Below, piece by piece: positions 49,081 through 60,962 of a stretch of 64,000 nt of DNA. Within the stretch, counting starts at the first letter, position 1, and each line of letters begins with the position of its first letter. This stretch comes from Inonotus obliquus (taxonomy: Eukaryota > Basidiomycota > Agaricomycetes > Hymenochaetales > Hymenochaetaceae): contig JAJHTX010000001.1 of the NCBI GenBank assembly GCA_032164295.1, positions 3,534,001-3,598,000 of the forward strand. Reading direction: 5' to 3'. Position numbers and translations under genes: made by a program. The notes under the pieces were generated by a model. The model saw nothing but the letters and a program-made list of their open reading frames with translations, was not told the origin of the DNA and searched no databases.

Positions 49081-52000
49081 ATGTCGACGCACAAGCGCAA
49101 GGCTGCTGCAGGCTCTTCGCATCTGACTGGCACCTTCGATACTGTTTTAGGCATGCCCATAACTGGATACCTGCAGATTTGCTCGGAAATTGATCGGGCG
49201 TTGCACACACAGGAATCATCGCAAGCGTGAAGCCAAAGCTCACAGATCTGCATCAAAAAGATGGAAGAAACGTGCTTGTTGAGGACCTGCAACGCCTTGC
49301 TGCGCTCGGGGAAACTCTTTCCGAACAGCGACAGAGGTCAAAGATGGCCACCGATATGGCTGACGTTTTGGATCGTGAAGGTACCGGTTCATATGTTCGC
49401 AACACGGTCCATCTCGTTGTTGACCACAGATTGCTCCCGTTTTGACTTCGCAGGGGTTCATCTCTGGAACATTTCTAGAATTATCCGCCAAGGGGCAGGG
49501 AACAATGAAGACCGAAGTCTCTTTGCTGCGCGTAAGTCACGGCCGTTATGATGCACGGCAATAATACTTCTTGCGCCATCTGTCTGGGGTCCAAAATACT
49601 AACAAACCAGTCATTGCTCTCTGCGGGATTTTTTAATGCGCGATGTAGTCAGATTCTCGGGCTTCCGCTTGGTTGAGGCGGGAATAGAGCAGAAGCCGGG
49701 TGCAGAAAGTTCGTTCATACATTCGCATATGTTCACACTTGATGTGGTGTGGGAGTCGAGCTCATCAACGCTCCGGCTTCTTGCTTCTAGCTCTCATTAA
49801 CATTCTCCAGTTGGCAAGTAAAGCTGGAACGGCCCTATCTGGTGTGTCGTGATTACAATACGGTCCCAATCCCGCTGATCGATCTGATGTTTTCCCGACT
49901 GTCGCATCTTTCCTTTGCCGATTCTATCCGTGTAAGAATGTGGAAAGAACGATGCTGCCGCTAATGTGCTGAGCAGCGCTGCAAAGGTAGGCTCACTCAC
50001 GGGCTCAATTTCCTTTGACCGGGTGCGAACTAGTCCGCTTTCTGCAGTATGAAGAGCAGTTACGGAATTCCGAAGAGGCCAACAACGACATCCACGAGCA
50101 AGCGAAGGCACGGGCGGTCATTCTTTACTATTGCAGTCGCATGCTCGCTGTACGTCGAATCTTTCTCTGGCTTGCTAAGCGCGAAGTTAAGCTGCTGAGC
50201 GTATCCCACACATACCTCTTCTATCTAGGCGTGGCGAGATGGAAATGATGCCATCGCCCAGTTCATGTTAGAGAAGATAATAGGTATTGCTCCAGTGTTG
50301 ATGTTAATGTCGGTTTAATAACCTTTATTTACCAGAAGGCGATGAAAAGCGCCTCAGTTTGCTCCCAACGGCTGATGTAAGATCGCAAGCGTTCCAAACG
50401 AAGTTTATTTATTAATATGTAGTTCAGAGGGAGCTTTTGGCAGCTAGGATCATGGATATAGGCAAAACGATCCTGAAAGCCTCAACTCGGACGTCGGAAG
50501 AAGGGAGCCCGGCGCTTGGTGACGCGAAAAAAGCACAGGAGGCTGTGATGTGGCTTCAAAAGGCGTTTACTCTTGTAGAGAAAATGGAAGAGTCGGCGAG
50601 CGCCGGAGTATCAGACTTGAAGGTTAGTTACTCGTTGGAGACCAAGAGCTCTGTCGTCATTTACTCTTTCAAGAGAACAATACTTCGTAGCTTAGGTATG
50701 ACTTCTCGCTGCGTTTCATATTGCTGGAGATTAATACAGCGTTGCAGTTCGCGCGTACTATCTTTCCTCTTCAATTGAAGTAGAGAACCTCGTTCGATCC
50801 GAGACAACACTACGGGAATTGATTGCTTCCGTAGACAACTCAACAGACAGGGTATTCCATTGCTCAGATGGTGTCCGTTGTTGATTTACTGATATCAGCG
50901 TTGACTAGACTAGTGCCGAACATCGTCAGCTGCACTGGATGTGGCTAGCAGTTCTCAAGAAGCGGAAGGCGCCAGAGTCTGCATTATCAGAAGGTACCTG
51001 TGCTCTAAGGATAGTTGATATTCGTCGTGGCGCAAGATATTCAAGGCGATTGTTTGCGCAGCATTCGCTTCTATAGTAGATCACACAATTTTCTCGGAAA
51101 CGGAAACGACGGAGTCAGTCACACATTACATCGCTCATGCGGCATTAGGGTGACTCTTCTGACTTCTGGCCCCTCGCATTTTTAGACTTCTTCAAGAACT
51201 GAGAACTGTGACACAACAACAGTAGGTTTAGGCGGTCGACCCTACTTGGCGTGTACTAGCGTGATCCTAACTTGGTCTAGCAAACTAGTATCCGATGTTC
51301 TTCAGCGATGCATTCAGCGAGTACTGGATGGACCCACGATACACAGTGAAAGCGTCGATCGATTTGTCCTTGCCTTGCTCGCACATTGCGCGAGGGACCA
51401 CGATAGTTCTAGAGCAATCAAAGATATAGCAGCGGGATGTTCATGTGAGAACCCTATTGCATCACTCGCACCTTCTGGCACTGACTCTACTATACATTGG
51501 AAAGTTCTCGCTCAGGCTGAGTTTGAACTTGGAAAGACCCCTGCGATGGCATGTCTTACCGTGAGATTAGTCGCTCTTTACGCCGGAGTATGAACTCATT
51601 GAGACACGGTGGTTGCATAGATCCTTTGGAAAGTTGGAGATCGACTCTTCCAAATGAAGAAATGGTCACAAGCAGCCGAATGGTTCCTCGCTGGTACCCA
51701 TAATGTGTTTGCGAGCATCACTCAAATGAGCGGGCCAAAGAGCTTGCGGAAAGCCGCACTATGTTATATCGAGCAACGAGAATATGCGAAGGCTTCGCAG
51801 ATCATACAACGCTGTCCAAGTGATCAATCGAGTACTTTCTACCTTTTGTTTCTTACTGCAGTATACCAAGGTGCGGGTGTTTTTCTCTGTGTATTGCAGC
51901 GCCTTATTTCTTCCGCTTTAGGTTTGGAAGACGATGGTAAGTTCATAAATTGTAATAAGCTCAAGTAAATTTTCAGTTTGCCATCTTAAGCTATTGCGGC

Positions 52001-54010
52001 TATTCAAAAAATGGCAAGCGCCCCGGATTTTGACAGGAAAATGCTGCTTCTTGCGACACAATTGTCTCATGAATCCGACCTGAAAATCGCATTATTAGCC
52101 TCCTTGGAAGCCCTATTGAGGACACTGCAAAGCCACGGACCGACAGAGTCGGATGTTGAAGCGATTTGTTTGGCACGTTGCATCGTTCGGCTCGTTATCC
52201 GGCTCATGAAGGAAGCCGTTGTTGATACCGACCGGTAACGGTTCTTCGGTGCATTCTTCGTTTTCAAAGAGCTGAGAAGATTCTAGTACCTCGTTGGTCT
52301 CGAGCCTAATCCGTCATTTCAAGACAGGTGCGGGAAAGTTATTCATAACGCGCATGCTTTGGATCTAATGAGTGACTGTTCGAAATTAGCTTCTGCTTTG
52401 GTGAACACCGCTGTTGCCGGAAAAAATGCCCCACTCATTGCGAAAGATGTGTCTTGGCTCTGGCGCACCGCATATAACGTCGCTCTGCAAGGCTGTACTG
52501 AATGGCAGCAATCCGAAACTCAAATTGCTGACCTTTTTGAGTTATCGTACGAGGTAATGCCTATCTCAGCGTCTTCTGGGACTTCTCAATTTATCCTTTG
52601 CAGTTGGCTCGTGCGTACTCGCGGATAGCGGTGGCTAATACAGAAATGGAGGTTTACGTTCACATGGCGCATGCGTCCTTCTCGACCCTATCCGCGCGGA
52701 GTGAGTTGTGGTAGTTGATTTTAGATGATGGGTTATTTACTGAGTTCAAACAGTATTTGCTCTTCGATTCTCAACGAGCGACAGTGGAGATAAGGTGTGT
52801 ATGTGCAACATATTGCCTTTTGCAGGGTTATTGAGTCCGAATCCTCGGACCTTCAGATTCGCCAGCAAACTGTTATCCTAAAGAACATACAAACTGCAAA
52901 AGAAACAATAACGTCCGCTAAGGACCGAGTCGGGGCGATCAGTCAGCTGGATTTAGAGAACCTAACCGAACTCCTCCGCAACGTCCAGGTCTTCGAGGCT
53001 GAAATTTTCGCTCAGCGGCAGGAGTGGGATAGCCTTCTCGGAGTAATAAAAGTTCGTAATGTTCCCATTGATCATGCGCATCATGTATTCATTTGCGGAA
53101 ACCATAGGAATTGGGAAGCGGCTCGGATATTCTTACAAGTTACGAGGCAATTGTTGATATGCTCGTGAGCTTTTCGATGTTCTGCGATGATTTCAGGTCA
53201 AATTATTCATGAATCATGCGAAGTGGTCGGAAAGCGAATGTCCGGTCAATGGTAAGCACCGGTACTGTAATCTCCCCCCATGTCCTGACTTCTAAGCGGC
53301 AAAGTTCTATACATCGCGTTGGAGGTACGTCGTCTTATGCCCCGAAAGTTCGGTTTTCAGTATCCTTGTAGGCTTTACTTCATTCCTGCCTTGATCACGG
53401 GAGGTTGTCGATTGAGAAGTTTGCTCGGTGGCTAAGGGCCATCTGTTCCATTCTTTTATCTCGGAATTCTCGCGCTGATAGAGGGAAGGCCATCAGCTAT
53501 GTCGAGCAAGCCTTGGCCGTCCTTGAAGATCAACCCGGGAAAGCGGATACGGAAGAGGTAGGTTTGGCGCAAGGCTTTTGGGATGATGCAAAGTTCCCGT
53601 GACTGATATCAGGGTATGATTATAGGAAATTTATCCGATGGATGAACGATATTGGCTCTTGAGTACTGCGTACAATACCGGTATAGAGTGTCTAGCGTAC
53701 GTGCACCCCGCAGACATCAACACAAGTTCCACACCCTCTCTCACCCTGACTGACTCCACTATTAGCTCGTCGGATCTTGATGAAGCTAAACGCTGGTTCG
53801 AGGCGGCCGCTGTGGTTTGTAAATCCGTCCCTGATGGAGCACGACATTCAGAACGGGTGCGTCGTATTTCATTCTTGGTGTTCTCCTGAAGGAGATCTGA
53901 CGGACAAGTTGTTTCCTTGACGCATGCCTGTACGTCTTCCTCGTGTTCCACCATAGATCTCGGAAACGTACCGCCGTTTGCTGGACCAATACACTGCAAG
54001 AGCTTCATAA
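49081..54010 (+). CDS. ZIP4: Meiotic TPR protein Zip4/Spo22
   Basis: Scaffold of the ZMM crossover pathway, built of TPR-like helical repeats (SPO22 domain). Many short exons. Clear segments in order: VKPKLTDLHQ and QRLAALGETLSEQ (49.23-49.33 kb), joined by splicing to GVHLWNISRIIRQGAG; SGFRLVEAGIEQKPGAE (about 49.66 kb); NILQLASKAGTALS (49.80 kb); AQEAVMWLQKAFTLVEKM (50.54 kb); then further helical repeats to MDERYWLLSTAYNTGIECLA, DEAKRWFEAAAVVC and ISETYRRLLDQYTARAS at the C-terminus. The end at 54008-54010 is firm. The 5' end is not: an ATG at 49081 opens a frame that ends at 49228, and its join to the VKPKLTD exon is unresolved. The family call is strong. Confidence 0.82.
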
Positions 54011-54358
54011 CAAGTGTCGACGATCTTCAAGTCCAATAGGTTTCGGTGTGGGGTGACATTTCAATATCTCAGAGGCTCTCCTTGTCTCCGCTGTCTGTGA
54101 AACTTGCTCTGATTGGCTTGTGTTTGGAGTCTTCTACGCTGTTCTCGCCGACTCGGTGCTCATGAAGATACCTGTGAGCTGCTGTATCTCCGTCACTCCA
54201 CTGATGTCACATTGTCATACACACGAACTGTCCTGCTCGTCCTTCTGTTCGGTCTGGTTACAGTGTTGCTCTGCTGGATGATATGTACATGAATACGGTG
54301 ACAAGAATCAACGGTGAATGGTGAATAACGTTGTATATTACTATCGTACATGTAATAT

Positions 54359-56700
54359 TTAATATGACTTTATAAAATGTGACAGTTGGTATAAGAGTGC
54401 TCGGCCGCGGTTATTCCCGATGGCGATGTATTCACTGGTAGGTGAGAAATCGATAGCGGTGACGTGACCTAGTGGTGTGCTTGAAGTAGGCCAATTGGAG
54501 AAAGCCGTGAGGGATGGAAGGTGGACCTGGATTGGTTGAAAGGAATGAGATTAGTGTTTTTTTACTCTTATCGAAGAACCAAGAACCAATCGGAGCGGAG
54601 AGAGTTACGAACCAATCGCATTTGGTCCTTCTTGATGCTTGATGCTATGGCGAGGAGTTGTGAGTCGTGGTTAAAACGGAGAGTTGAAATGGAGGTAGTG
54701 AGGTTTTGGAGTGTCTTTTGGGGCTTGGGAATCGTTGGAGGTGATGAAAGTAGTGCGTCTTCGTTGTAAACGTTGACAAGGCCGGACTTTGAGCTAGAAA
54801 GGAATGAATTAGACCATGAGTTGGGCGGGTACCAGGGGGAGGGTAAAGAAGAGGAAAATGAGGGAAAAGAGGAAGAAGTGAAGGGATGAAGAAGAGAAGA
54901 ACTTTTGGTTCGACTTGTGCAGTGTACACTCCGTTCATTCCGTGGATTCCGTTTATCCCAATAATGTGGCGCGGAAGAATCCTTGAGGAAGGCCTTAAGG
55001 AAGGAATAGAGAAGAAAGGAAGAGTGTGGAAGAGGTAGAAGTGGGACCTTACCCGATACTAAGATATCGACCAGAGTTATCTCCATTCATTACAGTTGAT
55101 CCATACCCTCCTTCTTCCTTCCACCGTCTCACACATCTTCGTTCGGCGATGTCCCACACGTACACTTCTGCATCTGTGCCAAGTGTTAATAGTTCCGGCC
55201 GATTACTGTCAAGCCCCCCTACTCCAGGATGTCTGTTCCACCAAAGTGATTGAACACCTGAGTTGATTTTGAGACTTCCTATGACTTGTGCGCTACCACC
55301 ACTGCCACTACCACCACCAGTACCAGTACATCGCCAGTCTACGAGATGGATGTATCCACGTCGTCCAGCTATGGCGAGGATGGTTCCTGAAGGGTTAAAA
55401 GCAACTCGTTCCATGCCCAGGTCCGCCAATCCGGGATTCTGAGAAAAGTGAGATGGATTAGAACCCCATAGGCCTCGTGGTGAACGAGTTGTAACCCCGG
55501 ATTGGAGATCGAAGGTGTAGAAGAAAGGACGGGGACCTGTCAGGAGGATAGATGTACCATTTGGATGGAACTCTGAGTGTGTGAGGGGTAAGTCCGGTAT
55601 GTGCAGAGTTTGGAGGTGGGGGTTTGTGTGGCCATCGATCTGGTTATGATTGTTAATGGTGTGTGAATGGAGTGAATGTCATTGTGAAAGCGGGGGAAGG
55701 ATAAGAGAAGAGGGGAACTTACGTTGAAGAGCCGGACCCGCCTATCTGTGCTTGCGGTCATAAGTACTGGAACTCGAGGTGAAGGGTGGAACGCTAGTGA
55801 TTTGATCTCTCCCTCTGCTTTCGCACTTTGGTTTGCGTCTCGTAATCTCTCAACTCCTATCATTCCTTTATCCAACAACGTTCCCCTCTCATTAGACAGA
55901 ACTCCGTCTGTTCTTGTAAGTAGTTCGTCAAGTCCTTCATCCGAGTCCATTTCGACATCACCGATACTACTTCTGCTTCGGTTCTTTTCTTCACGGACTT
56001 TCTTCCGTGCTTTTGTTGCCCATTCTGGAGCGGGATTGATACGTTCAAACTCTCGACGAAGTCGCGCTTCATATTGTGGTCCCCCAACTATATCTTCCGT
56101 TGGCGCGTCACGGAGTTTTCGTAGACGATTGGTAGTTGCTAATGAGACGTTTAAGTTTGCGTCGTCTGGGTCTATCCAGGCTGATTTTTTCTTCCTGGTG
56201 TAGGAGGGGCGTTCGGTTGTATCTTTTGTAGCTTGAGGCTCTACGTTCTCTTTTTCGGATTGAGAATTGTGTTCGTCGTTGCTTTCTTCCTCTCCTTCGT
56301 TCTCGTCACCATCGGAGTTCAAGCCAATGTTTGACGCAGTATCATTTGCGTTTGAATGTATTTCATCCATGAAGAAGAGCTGAATGGGAACCCATATTAA
56401 GTCTCACTAAAGATCAACTGACTGAAATTAGTTACTCACATCCGCATCTTGAAGATTCTCCATGGCATTCCCTCCATCCTGTCCCATTCCTGCATCTCCT
56501 GCTTCATCCGAGATGACAAGAAACATGTTGTCCTCTCGACCCTTCCCCTTCCCACTAGGTTTGTAGTCCGTGCCGAATAGAATACTCTCCAACCTCCTTT
56601 CTTCGTCATCTTTCTCTGCATCGTCATCCAAATGTTGTACAGATCCCATAGGCTGCACCTTTTGTTCCAGACGTTGTCTCTTCCGTGCAGGTTTGACCAT
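54359..56700 (-). CDS. UTP18: U3 snoRNP/SSU processome WD-repeat protein Utp18
   Basis: WD40 protein of the small-subunit processome, needed for 18S rRNA maturation in the nucleolus. The start at 56700 gives a basic beginning (MVKPARKRQRLEQKV). An acidic N-terminal half follows, then the Utp18-specific region KKSAWIDPDDANLNVSLATT, NRLRKLRDAPTEDIVGGPQY, EARLRREFERINPAPEWA. WD repeats include IKSLAFHPSPRVPVLMTAST, DRRVRLFN, MERVAFNPSGTILAIAGRRG, YIHLVDW and LLTLGTDAEVYVWDIAERRC. The last exon, after an intron near 54525-54610, reads LGHVTAIDFSPTSEYIAIGN and NRGRALLYQLSHF before TAA at 54359-54361. It converges with ZIP4, 348 bases away. Confidence 0.9.
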
Positions 56701-59099
56701 GATTTGAGTGGTTGGAATGTTGGAGAGTTTGAACACTTACGAAAGCCGGCCCGGGAGACTTTGTTGAAAATTTGTAAGTTGCTAGGATCGACGTTTCGGG
56801 TTTTAGCGCATCACGTGCGGAAGATGGACAGCCGCGCTTGCGGAGCTTGAAATTGAGATACCGACCTGACGGAATCAAAATTGGTGTTTACTTTTGTGAT
56901 CTGCTAACCTGACCTGTGAATCTCTGAGTCTATGTGAAATTTCTTTGAACCTACAATCATTTATCATACAGTTTAAGCGTCGAGGTACTTTAATTGTTAA
57001 CTGGCTATACTCTATTTTGTTTATCATGCTAGTTACATTGATGGGTATGGTGACTTTACCATTACTAGTAGTTATCGCAGGGTACCCTGCTTCGGGTCCG
57101 ACGAGGAAAGTCTGAATGCCTCAACTTGAATGCCAGGGGCAGTCGATCTGCGCCTCGGTCAAAGGCGTTGTGGATGAATGTGTACATTCTGTCTACCTCG
57201 TCAACGGTTTGGGCTCTGTCCTTTTGGGGTATAATCTCAAAAAAAGAGCTTTCTGTCCCGAGTCTCGTAGCCGTGCGGAAGTTTGATCGATTTACAATCG
57301 CAATCGGTGCGATACCAACACTTTTACTGAATTTGGCCGTTATCGCATCTCCGTTACGGACCCCGGATTGAGGGTGTCGCACTTGATATGAATTTCGTTT
57401 TTCAATCATGTGGCATCGCCGACTCGGAGGCGAATTCTGCGATTTGATAAACGTGTACACATCATTCCAACCGATGATGATGGCTTACTGGGAATGATTG
57501 TGATTATGAGTACTTGACCCTGGTTTCTCGGAAGGAACGTGAAGTTGGGATCCGTCAGGACGAAATCTGAGACATTGCAGAAGTATGTATGCGTCGATGG
57601 AGAGGTTGATGGTGGTTGGGAATCGTTGTGTTGGAGGAGACCAAGCACAGCCTCATATGATCAGTGTAAGTTGACAGAATATGAGGAAATTCCAGAACTT
57701 CTGCCCTTGGAAAGTTCCGTTCAGTCAAATTAAGCCAAAGAGACCAATCAAGCGCTTGCTGAAAGGATAAGTTTCGCTTCACTTTGAACAATCGGGGTGA
57801 TGCTCATCTGTCTATCACTTGTCGTTCGCCTCAGCATGAGGAATCTTTGTCGGCTGGTTGGACAATCGGAGCACTTGGGCATCGGTCGGGCGTAATCATG
57901 CGCTGTGAAGCCGAACGGACGAGGCGCCGCCAGTTTTTTCTCTTGGTTCCATTCGCTACGTTCCCCATTGAAGCCCATTGGTAGCACCTTGGTTGACTCT
58001 GATTGGCTAGTCTCTTTTGATGTCCAGCGTACAGTTTTTTAAAGCGAAGAGTACCCTCAACCGCTGTCCTTGAAAGGTACAAAGGTGACTATCGGTACCT
58101 GATACTAAACAGATTGAAGTAGATTAATGAGCAGAGACTACGAGGCGAGTATACACACCGAAATATGAAAGATGGCGTGCGTTGAGGTGGTTGTTGTCGA
58201 CGCTGAGACTTGAAACGGCTCTGAATGTCTGCCAGAGAGTGTGCTTCCGCACATTATCCCCATGTAGCATCTGAGAAATGTGCCTTTTCTCGGTTGGATC
58301 GCCGCCACGGAAGAAGACCTCGACCTGGACTTATATGTGCTAGCGTACTTTGCACGTTGAGAACTGGAATGGCGACGAAGAGGCGATTAGTCCATGCTGA
58401 TTGTTCGACGGAAGGCGGGATGGATGGTCAATATCGGAGTTGGATGTGTTGCTTGGACGCCAAGTGCGACGACTGTTGAATGCCAGAGAACATATTGAGT
58501 CCTGTAGTGTCGCGGCTTGTGCTGGGAAGGCGGGATTAATGATCCACGAGAAGGCGTCGGCTAAGAGACGCTTCCGTATATTCCGAGGTCGGTGAACAAC
58601 AACGTCGCAGACGATGATTGATATTGCCCGAACGTGTTTCGTGTCGACGAAAATCCAAGCAAAATAAGCGCACGGATAGAAGTAAATTGTGTTTTTATAT
58701 TGACCCTACCCATTATCGCGGCAGGGACCGCGTCCACGCTTCAACCCAACCGATCCACCTCCTTGTCTGTCTCGTACCTTCAACATCCTTCCTATTTTCT
58801 TTCTCTTTCTCTTATTCACCTTTCTCTCTTCTCTCTACATCACCATCACTGGCGGCGCTGGTCATTCCGTGTCCGACGGTACACACACGCGCCAGCGCGG
58901 TTGCAGTTCTATTTACAGGCCAAGGGTGAGAACAACATGCCTCCTCCTGATTGCAGTTCATAGACGTCCTTCTTCGCTGATGCATCATGTTCTCAATCAG
59001 CCCTCTTCTCAGCACCTCACCTTCGTCCTTCATTACTCTCCTCCTCCACTTCTAGCACCGCCGTTTCTCGTATTTTGACACCATTCGTCTTCCGTCCCA
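56701..59099. other. 2.4 kb divergent intergenic region
   Basis: Between UTP18 and the G-alpha gene. Short frames (for example 57065-57460 -) are not recognisable. A pyrimidine-rich block at about 58780-58860, shortly upstream of the G-alpha start, looks like a fungal core promoter tract. Confidence 0.45.
58780..58860 (+). promoter_or_regulatory. CT-rich promoter tract upstream of the G-alpha gene
   Basis: About 80 bases are almost entirely C and T on the coding strand (CTTTCTCTTTCTCTT type), a common feature near transcription starts of well-expressed fungal genes. Assignment is by analogy only. Confidence 0.4.
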
Positions 59100-60962
59100 A
59101 TGGGAGCTTGTATCTCGTCAGCAGGCGGAATCTCAGAGGAGGAGAAGCAGAGGCACCGTGAGGCGGAACGACAACTGAGGGAGGCCAAAACAAAGCTTGA
59201 CAACCAAGTAAAGGTGCGTTATTCCTGTGCTTCCGCACTTCCAGATATCAAACTGTTCCGTCTGACGCTCCATCTGTTTCCTAACAAAGGTCCTTCTCTT
59301 GGGCTCTGGTGACTCTGGAAAGTCGACTATTCTCAAGGCAGGTCATCGTTTCGCTCTTCTTTTGATCGTGTCCGCGGCCTACTCCAGTGCCACTTGATAG
59401 CGTATGTGCCAACAGGCCGCTGATCATGACTGCCCTGCCGATATGTGTACAAAGGCGAGACTTGTAACAAAGGAGCGGCTAACTTGTCGGCCGCGGACAA
59501 TCATTGTAACAGACTTGCTTACTTCGTACTGCTTTCATAGCAAATGCGCTTGATCCATGATGTACATTTCTCTCCGCAAGAATACGAATTCTATCGCCAG
59601 CTGGTATTCAGCAACATCACTCAAGGCATGAAGCAAGTGCTCGAGGCATTCGAGGACATGGAGCTGCAACTTCCGGAGGAGATGGAGTCGTATTCCAAAA
59701 TGCTCGATGAACCTCCGGATGTGAAGGACGGTCAACCATTCCCTATTGATTACTACGAACCACTCAAATTATTATGGGAAAACTCGGTCGTTCAAACAGC
59801 CTGGAGTCGGGGAAACGAGGCGGCGTTACCAGACAAGTATGACATGTTCTATTTTTCCGTTTTGATCGATACTAATCCCCGTTTCAGTCTACCATACTTT
59901 TTTAGCCACCTAGATCGTGTGTTTAAAGGGGAATACTACCCGACGGAACAAGACATTATCCGGTGTAAAGCGCGAACAGTCGGCATCACCGAAACGGTGT
60001 TCAAGTTGCGATCACACGAGATGCTCATGGTCGACGTCGGTGGTCAGAAAAGCGAGCGACGGAAGTGGATTCACTGTTTCCAGGACGTGACAACCATCCT
60101 CTTCCTTGTCAGCTTGAGCGGTTATGATCAATGTTTGGTGGAAGACAAAGACGCCGTAAGCTTTTTTTCTCCGAGAGCGCCGTGACATCCATCAGTTCTA
60201 TATCTCACGGTGCTGACTGAACTGCGATGCGTCCTTAGAATCAAATGCAGGATGCCATGACTATCTGGGACTCCATTTGTCATTCACAGTGGTTCCGAAA
60301 CACCTCCATCGTGAGTCATTGAACTCGTGATGTGATATCGCTCCTTACATGTGGACTATAGATTTTATTCCTCAACAAAGAAGACATCTTCAAAGAAAAG
60401 ATCAAAACCTCTGATATAAAGAACCATTTCCCAGTTTGTCGGCTCTTCTTCCTTAGCCTTTGATCTTGGCCATCTTATGCTACTTCCTTCCACAAGGACT
60501 ACGAGGGAGAGCCTGGAAACTTTAATCAAGGTCGTGAATACTTTAGGCAGCGATTTACGAAACTTTCGCGAAAATCCGGTCAAACACGCGAGCGGGAAAT
60601 TTATGTTCAGTAAGGAATAATCCTGTTTTCTCCGATTATTGTCGAATCGCGCTACTGGCGGCGCTCTTGCTAATCCGCTTCCTCTCCCAAAAGTTTTACA
60701 AACGCGACGGACACGGCCTTATTACGAGTTGTTATGGCAGCTGTTGAAGGTACGTAGATTCCATCATTCATAGTCTATCTACGGTATCTGATCAAGACCT
60801 TTGTCTTTGTATATCGGACTCTCACGTATAGAGTGAGTTCCCTATTTATCCCTGTCTAGCCTCCTTCGTTTTCATCTTTGCTCAATCGGTCTCTTGGCGC
60901 GTCTTCTCCACCGAATTAGTATTGCTCTCCGCGGCAATCTCACCAAGGCTGCCCTCATTTGA
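59100..60962 (+). CDS. Heterotrimeric G-protein alpha subunit
   Basis: Signal-transducing GTPase coupled to seven-helix receptors at the plasma membrane. Nine exons (59100-59213, 59290-59337, 59541-59836, 59888-60155, 60239-60310, 60362-60433, 60497-60609, 60694-60753, 60920-60962) sum exactly to 361 residues. The N-terminus MGACISS carries myristoylation Gly2 and palmitoylation Cys4. G1 is LLLGSGDSGKSTILK, with Ser-Gly-Asp in place of the usual Ala-Gly-Glu. Switch I has CKARTVGITET, switch II DVGGQKSERRKWIHCF, G4 FLNKEDIF, G5 FTNATDTALLR. The C-terminus is NLTKAALI. Intron 2 uses a GC donor (59338). The 51-base intron 59837-59887 has no stop and keeps frame. Subgroup among fungal G-alphas was not assigned. 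Confidence 0.93.

Noticed and set aside
55724..56203. 159-codon + strand frame over UTP18
   Set aside because: Antisense of the conserved Utp18 N-terminal region; Ser/Arg-rich by reversal of acidic codons.
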